A stretch of DNA of 49,388 nt, taken from contig JAAAUF010000212.1 of the NCBI GenBank assembly GCA_015499985.1, positions 1-49,388 of the forward strand, in the 5' to 3' direction. The notes under the pieces were generated by a model. That model did not search any database. It was given only the letters and a program-made list of their open reading frames with translations, and was not told where the DNA came from. The number at the start of each line of letters is the position of its first letter. Position 1 is the first letter of the stretch. A program made the translations under genes and the position numbers. Shown piece after piece: positions 44,590 through 49,388 of this stretch. The DNA is from Haplosporangium gracile. Lineage: Eukaryota; Mortierellomycota; Mortierellomycetes; Mortierellales; Mortierellaceae.

Positions 44590-47450
44590 TCAGTGCGAAT
44601 ACGTACTGCAGGTGATGACGCCCACCAATTTGTTCCAGAAACCCTTCTTCTTGTGGCTGTCTTCGGCGTGCTGGCCATCCTGCTGGGCACTGACAGGAGC
44701 TACCTGGCTGTATCCCTGATCGCGCAGTAAATCCTGCTCAGTTGCATCTCCTGCTGCAGCGGCAGAGTCACTAGGCATAGGTCGGGCTTGACTCTGACTG
44801 TGCTTCAATTTGGAGTTACTGTAGACTAAAGCAGAGAGTTGTTGGGGTCGAATGTTTTGCGATTGATGCTGCTGTTGCTGAAGCTGTTGCTGCTGAAGTT
44901 GTCTTTGAGACTGGGAATGGGGGTCGCGTGATGTATGTTGACGAGCATCCGAGACATGATGGCGGTGGTGGTGATTGACCGATTGGTGGTGAAGGGGATT
45001 GTTCGAGGAGTACTACATGAGAATACGAGCGTGTTGAAAAGAAGGTGAGTAAAGAAAATATAAGGGCCGCGATCCATCTGTTCTTCTATCAAAACAAAAA
45101 GTGCTGTCAGCAATTTTAGCACTCACGTTGGGTTCAGATTCCCAGCCCTTGCCATTGTTGAGGAGCATCCAATCGTAGACACCATCCTCTACCTCGTTCA
45201 TACTCTTCAGTGCCTTGGTAAACAGATCCCTCAAAAAGTCATAATCGGGTGTTTCCTCAAAAGATAACTTTCGAACGTAATTCAGGTAGATACCGAATTC
45301 CTCTAAAGGGCCAACAACACAAAGTGTCAGTAAATTCACTTCATGTGCTCTCTCTGTAAGAAAAATCCACAAGCTCATCCGAAGAACACGAAAGCTAGCA
45401 TACCTGGGAAACCGTCGCAGAGCTCCTTGATTGGCGTTGACTGCTTCTTTTCCCCAATCTTTTCGTATTTTTGTTTGTTAGTGGCAGCCTTCAAGCCCTG
45501 CCAAGGAAGACCACCACGCAGGAAGTACATGAAAACATGGCCCATCGCCTCCAGATCATCACGTCGAGATTGCTCTATTGTTCCAAAGATATAATAAATA
45601 GTGCGCAAGGAAAAGGACACATGGTATTAGCTTCTACTGTAAGAATTTCGTGCGCAAGCACATGTGTAAACCATGACAAACTAGAAAAGGCATACCTCGG
45701 CCCAAGTGGGTATTAATGCTCATATAACGGGCAGTTCCGCTGAGAGATTTGCGTTCGCGGTATGGTATATGTTGTTTGGTCTTGGGGTCACGATATTGCT
45801 TGGCCATGCCAAAGTCAACAACATGGACCATGTTGGCATGTTTGCTCTGTGGCTTCCCGACCAAGAAGTTATCGGGCTTGATATCGCGGTAGATCAGGTT
45901 CTTTTCATGAATCGTCTGAACACGGGACAGCTATGATCGAAAGAGGCATAAGAAAAGAGGGGCTATAGTGTTGATGATTTGGTCATTATACTCACACAGG
46001 GGGTGAAAAAAAGAACATGTGGTAGAATGAGGGGAAGTAGTGTCATCAATGATATAATATGTTAAAACTCTTTACCATCTGTTTGGCGACCATAACGACG
46101 GTCTTGATAGTGAACTTGCGACCACACATGTCAAAGAGATCTTCGAGAGAGGGACCAAGCAAGTCGATACAAAGGATGTTGTGGAGGCCCTCCTGTCCAA
46201 AATAAAAGGCATTGGGGATACCAGCTATTCGTGATTTAACAAAAAGGTTGGAGACAAGGCACAAGAACGGTTAAACAAAGAATGGAAGATTAGGGGAGCG
46301 AAAGACACAAAAGTGAGTAAGTCATCAGGGTTCGCTCATGCATGTTATGTCATAGATTTTATTAGACCCAGTGGCGTCCAATGACATTACTGTTGACAGT
46401 AACAACGGATGAACAGAAAATATACTCCTTGTTCCTCGAGAAAGGTAAACCTGTATCTGTTCACAAATGACCAATGAATGGGGCAGGTCGCTGTGTCCAG
46501 TTGTGTTGAGCATTCTTGTAGATTGAGACAAGGCTGGAAGTTGATTGAACTCGGCGTTTTCTCAGCGGCGTGTGTGGGTGGTTGTGGTGGAGGTGGCGTG
46601 TCCGTATTATGCCAGGAGTTGGTGGAGTGTTTGAGGGATGATCATGACACCCGCCCCTCCCTTCTCCTTTGCCCTTTTGCAATATCGCCTCCGTTGCTCC
46701 TCCTTTGAGTATGAGTGTGCGTGGCATGGGGAAAGTCTTTTGGCCTTTTGCTCCTCTTCGTCTTGCTATATTTTCATTCTCCATCTTTGTTCGTGCGCCT
46801 CTACGTCAGACGCTCTGTACCAAGACAGGGAGCGGAAACATCGTAGAAAATGGCAAATACGCCAACAGGGGGAAAATAACACATATCTTGGTCCGTGAAC
46901 CCAATGATCCTCTCACCAAGTCACCAGAGCGATGGTACCTATATTCCCCACTGCTATGAGCCATAATGTGTTTTTTTTTTAACCTTCATTCCTTCACCAA
47001 CTGTTGTTTGCTGTAAAGTGCAGAGTCTAGCGAAGCTGATCAAGTAAAGAAAAGAGAGAGAAAATGGCTTCAAAAAATATGAATGGCGAGAACACACTTA
47101 CTTGAACCAGCTAGAATCTTGTACGTCCTGTATTCGTCTCGAAGCTGAGGGGCATCGCTTTTGCGGGGCTCAAACTTGATGGCCACTTGCTGGTTGTTGA
47201 GCAGGTTGGTGCCTGCATGTCATTGAGTTACGACAAAGAGAAGAGAAGCGTTAGTCGTAAGCTAAAATCCAAGTGTTGAATGCATAGAGGCTGGGGACTA
47301 TAAAGACGGAGAAACAATAACGGTGGGCAAATATGGAGACCTGCCTTCATAGATGATTCCGAAGCTGCCTTCGCCAATCTTCTTGCCAACTCTGTAGTGG
47401 ACGCCCACGACGTTAGACGACGAGTGAGTGCTGTGGGAGCTAGTACTCAT
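44590..47450 (-). CDS. Casein kinase I, Yck/Cki-type Ser/Thr kinase
   Basis: Seven exons on the minus strand: 47345-47450, 47102-47212, 46076-46224, 45696-45930, 45404-45574, 45127-45302, 44590-45012 (1,371 nt, 456 residues). CK1 kinases phosphorylate acidic or pre-phosphorylated Ser/Thr sites and act in nutrient signalling, endocytosis and morphogenesis. Kinase landmarks: Gly loop IGEGSFG (25-31), K48 in QQVAIKFEP, catalytic loop IYRDIKPDN (D138, K140, N143), DFG at 161-163, and the CK1 signatures [19 protein letters not shown] and [16 protein letters not shown]. The C-terminal tail is His/Gln-rich and ends [15 protein letters not shown] plus five residues. The KKKGFWNKL motif resembles the end of fungal plasma-membrane CK1s, but the usual terminal double cysteine is missing. 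The intron after exon 1 appears to be GC-AG. It is convergent with CLN3. Confidence 0.93.
47213..47344 (-). other. GC-AG intron 1 of the CK1 gene
   Basis: Exon 1 ends TAT GAA G and is followed by GCAGGT; the acceptor is ACATGCAG. Only this GC-AG pair gives the conserved [20 protein letters not shown]. The nearby GT (4 nt further on) would shift the frame with the same acceptor. Confidence 0.7.
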
Positions 47451-47519
47451 GCTGAAGAGATGTAAAGGTTGAGCAGGTGAAGGTGAGATGCTCAGATCAG
47501 AAGGAGGAAGGAATGGAAG

Positions 47520-48130
47520 CGATAACTGCGGTGGTGACAGGCAGGATTAGATCAACCCGCTATTGTTGTGTGATGCCGGGAGGGTAAGATGAGGATAGGG
47601 CGGACTTACGAGGAGTAGTTTGGTCTGTGGCGAGGAAGGGAGAGAAGGAAGGGAGAGAAGGAAGGGAGGGATGAACTGTTGGGGGTACGGGATGATGGGA
47701 TGCGGAGGGTGGATAGAGAGTGAATAGAGGATGAATAGAAGGTGGGGGAGCGGGATCCTGAAGGGTGAGGGAAGGAAGGAAGAAGAGAGGGGGGAGGAGG
47801 AAGAAGAGGGGGGAAGGAAGAAGAAGAGGGGAAGAAGCAAGATGAAGAGGAGGGAAAGAAGCAAGATGAAGAGGAGGAGAGATCAGCTTCTTAGGGAGAG
47901 AGCGAGAGAGAAAAAGACAGACGCAAAAGAGAAAACGACGAAAGAGAAGAGGAGAGATAAAGGAAAAAGGGGGGGGGGGGAGAAGGAAGAAAGAGATATA
48001 AAACGGGAAGGAAGAAACAAAAAGGGCGAGGAGATGGAGGAGACAGAAGACATAGGTACAGAAGAGCCGAGAGAACAGAGACAGAGACTCTCGTACTCTC
48101 GTACTCTCGTACTCTCCCACTCTCCCATAC
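47520..48130. other. Purine-rich tract upstream of CK1 with short tandem repeats
   Basis: On the plus strand, GGAAGGGAGAGAAG, AGGAGGAAGAAGAGG and similar units run from about 47630 to 48080. A G-run lies at about 47970-47980, and three copies of TCTCGTAC lie at about 48088-48114. Long open frames here are simple-sequence. On the minus strand this is the pyrimidine-rich promoter/leader of CK1. Confidence 0.7.
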
Positions 48131-48456
48131 CTCCTGCTCTTCTTGTTTACATCGACTTCCACTCGGACAAAACAGAAAAAGATATCCTTTGTAGATCCAA
48201 CGACCACCCGTCACCTCTTTCGATATCACTTTCGCTACCCACTTTCACGCTCACTTCCACAGCCCGCCTTCACACAAACTACGTTTGCTTCTCATCAGCT
48301 TGTCCTCCCTCGTTGTTTATTGTGTGCCTTTTGTTTGCCAGGAGCACACACGCACACACGATCGCGAGGAGGATTCAAATGAAATGACCAACGAACACCT
48401 TTTTTCCTCAGCAACTAGATCTACGCACACAATGAATCCATTCTGGCAAATGAGCG

Positions 48457-48625
48457 AGCATGCAGCCGTGGATTGCGAAAACGATGGCCAACGGGGATCA
48501 AAATCACGTAGAAATCGTAGGATGCAATCAAGAAAAAGTATTAAAAAGTCAGAGTGGGCATGCACAACGAAAAAAGATGATGCCAATGGGGAACAGGAAT
48601 CACAGGATGCTATCAGCAAAAAGGA
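48457..48625. repeat. Imperfect tandem duplication
   Basis: Two related blocks, about 48457-48540 and 48555-48625, share GCATGCA, CGAAAA, GATGxxGCCAAxGGGGA, ATCA, GGATGCxATCA and AAAAAG in the same order with small gaps. No gene is supported in 48130-49338. Confidence 0.45.
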
Positions 48626-49338
48626 AATCAAAGAAGAAGAAAAAGAAAAAGACCAAAGTGAACTTGCACAATGAAACTAGAAGCATCGGGATAGAAAAAA
48701 CATGGAGCATTTTACAACTATAGAAAACAACCTGAACACACTCCACCATTCAGCAAAAATTTAACCATCAAAACTTTGGCTATTTTCTTCTTTCTCCCAA
48801 GTCACAACATATTCTTACAGGGGCTGGGATCCAACATGGTGGGTACTGGAGACGTTGATATGCACGTAATGGGTCGTCCCCCAGACAGAAGTTAAATCCA
48901 CAAAAGCCCTTTACTCAAATTTAAATGTTAAGGCGCGTTTAAAAATACTTCATGGCACAAGTGGCATGAACTTTTGATTGAACTCCCCTTAACTACATGT
49001 GGGCTCAAACGCATTTCTTCAAGCGATGACGGCGCCTCAATACTGACAATAGAAACAAAGTTCGTGTATCGTTCTCATTCTCATTCTCCACCTTGACTTC
49101 TGGCATCGATCCTGAACGCGCTTCCCTAGGTCGGCTGGGTATGCTGACTATTCTTTCCGCTTCTGTAGGGACTGCTTATTAGTTGATATGTAACCCTCAG
49201 GGGAAAAAAAATTGGTGGCGTCAAAAATTGTCGCTTGGAGTGGGGAACTCAATGGAGTAAATGCCTTCTTGGAGGCGCGGACCATGCATTGAACCTAAAA
49301 AAGAAGTAAACGAAGCGACAAGAGACAGAAGGCAAAAG

Positions 49339-49388
49339 GGAAGAGGGAGGGATTTGAACCCACGACTGTTCTCAGAACAGACCGCAAT
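49339..49388 (-). tRNA. 3' part of a type II tRNA gene (Leu or Ser class), truncated by the window edge
   Basis: On the minus strand the sequence shows the end of an anticodon stem (TGCGG), a long variable arm that folds (CTGTTC-TGA-GAACAG), a T arm GTGGG-TTCAAAT-CCCTC (one T-T mismatch), and a 3' acceptor strand CCTCTTC. TTTT at 49337-49334 is a Pol III terminator. The long variable arm marks a type II tRNA. The anticodon lies outside the window, so the amino acid is unknown. Confidence 0.65.

Noticed and set aside
47560..48387. Several frames longer than 100 codons on both strands
   Set aside because: All are simple-sequence (GA/CT) translations rich in Lys/Glu/Arg or Ser/Pro/Phe.
48820..48900. 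Segment with GGGTCG and GTTAAAT strings suggesting a small RNA or 5S-like gene
   Set aside because: No 5S internal control boxes in the right order and no terminator; nothing foldable was recognised.
1..49388. Search for CRISPR arrays, bacterial operons, phage genes or rRNA
   Set aside because: No regularly spaced repeats, no ribosome-binding sites or operonic spacing, and intron-split eukaryotic genes throughout.

Overview
The window is nuclear DNA of an intron-rich fungus. The genes are split by short spliceosomal introns, mostly 50-190 nt with GT-AG borders. Intergenic stretches are long and pyrimidine/purine-skewed, proteins carry long Gln-, Ser- and Pro-rich linkers, and the gene set (SRP72, Mrc1, Nup160, PIG-Z/Smp3-type GPI mannosyltransferase, CLN3/Btn1, CK1, F-box/LRR, C2H2 regulator) is eukaryotic. 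The domain mix, including a STRA6-like membrane protein and a defensin-like peptide, suggests an early-diverging fungus, possibly Mortierellomycota. That placement is inference; no rRNA marker is present. I built all exon models by hand from splice sites, reading frame and family conservation, and there is no transcript evidence.

Layout. Positions 1-2.0 kb hold a decayed Helitron-type helicase and a second disrupted ORF, both on the minus strand. A TATA-containing promoter with two copies of a 10-bp palindrome precedes a Gln-rich C2H2 zinc-finger gene (3.36-4.34 kb, +). About 3 kb of low-complexity DNA follows, then a very long RA/PH-domain protein gene (7.38-13.45 kb, +). After a further 2.5 kb of gene-poor DNA comes a small secreted cysteine-rich peptide gene (16.40-16.92 kb, +) whose six-cysteine spacing is that of CS-alpha-beta defensins. 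From 17.46 to 35.55 kb the genes are dense: F-box protein (-) and SRP72 (+) diverge from one short promoter; Mrc1/Claspin (-) and Nup160 (-) lie in tandem; a PIG-Z/Smp3-like mannosyltransferase (+) diverges from Nup160. It converges within 48 bp on a STRA6-like multispanning receptor (35.60-39.97 kb, -). A 1.2-kb divergent spacer leads to a CLN3/Btn1 gene (41.17-44.22 kb, +), which converges on a casein kinase I gene (44.59-47.45 kb, -). The last 1.9 kb is low-complexity and ends in the 3' part of a type II tRNA gene cut by the window edge.

The genes do not form one pathway. Most are housekeeping: protein targeting, replication checkpoint, nuclear pore, GPI-anchor synthesis, vacuolar homeostasis and kinase signalling. 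The least routine content is the defensin-like precursor, the fungal STRA6-like protein, a 4-nt microexon that restores the reading frame of CLN3, and a GC-AG intron in the CK1 kinase.
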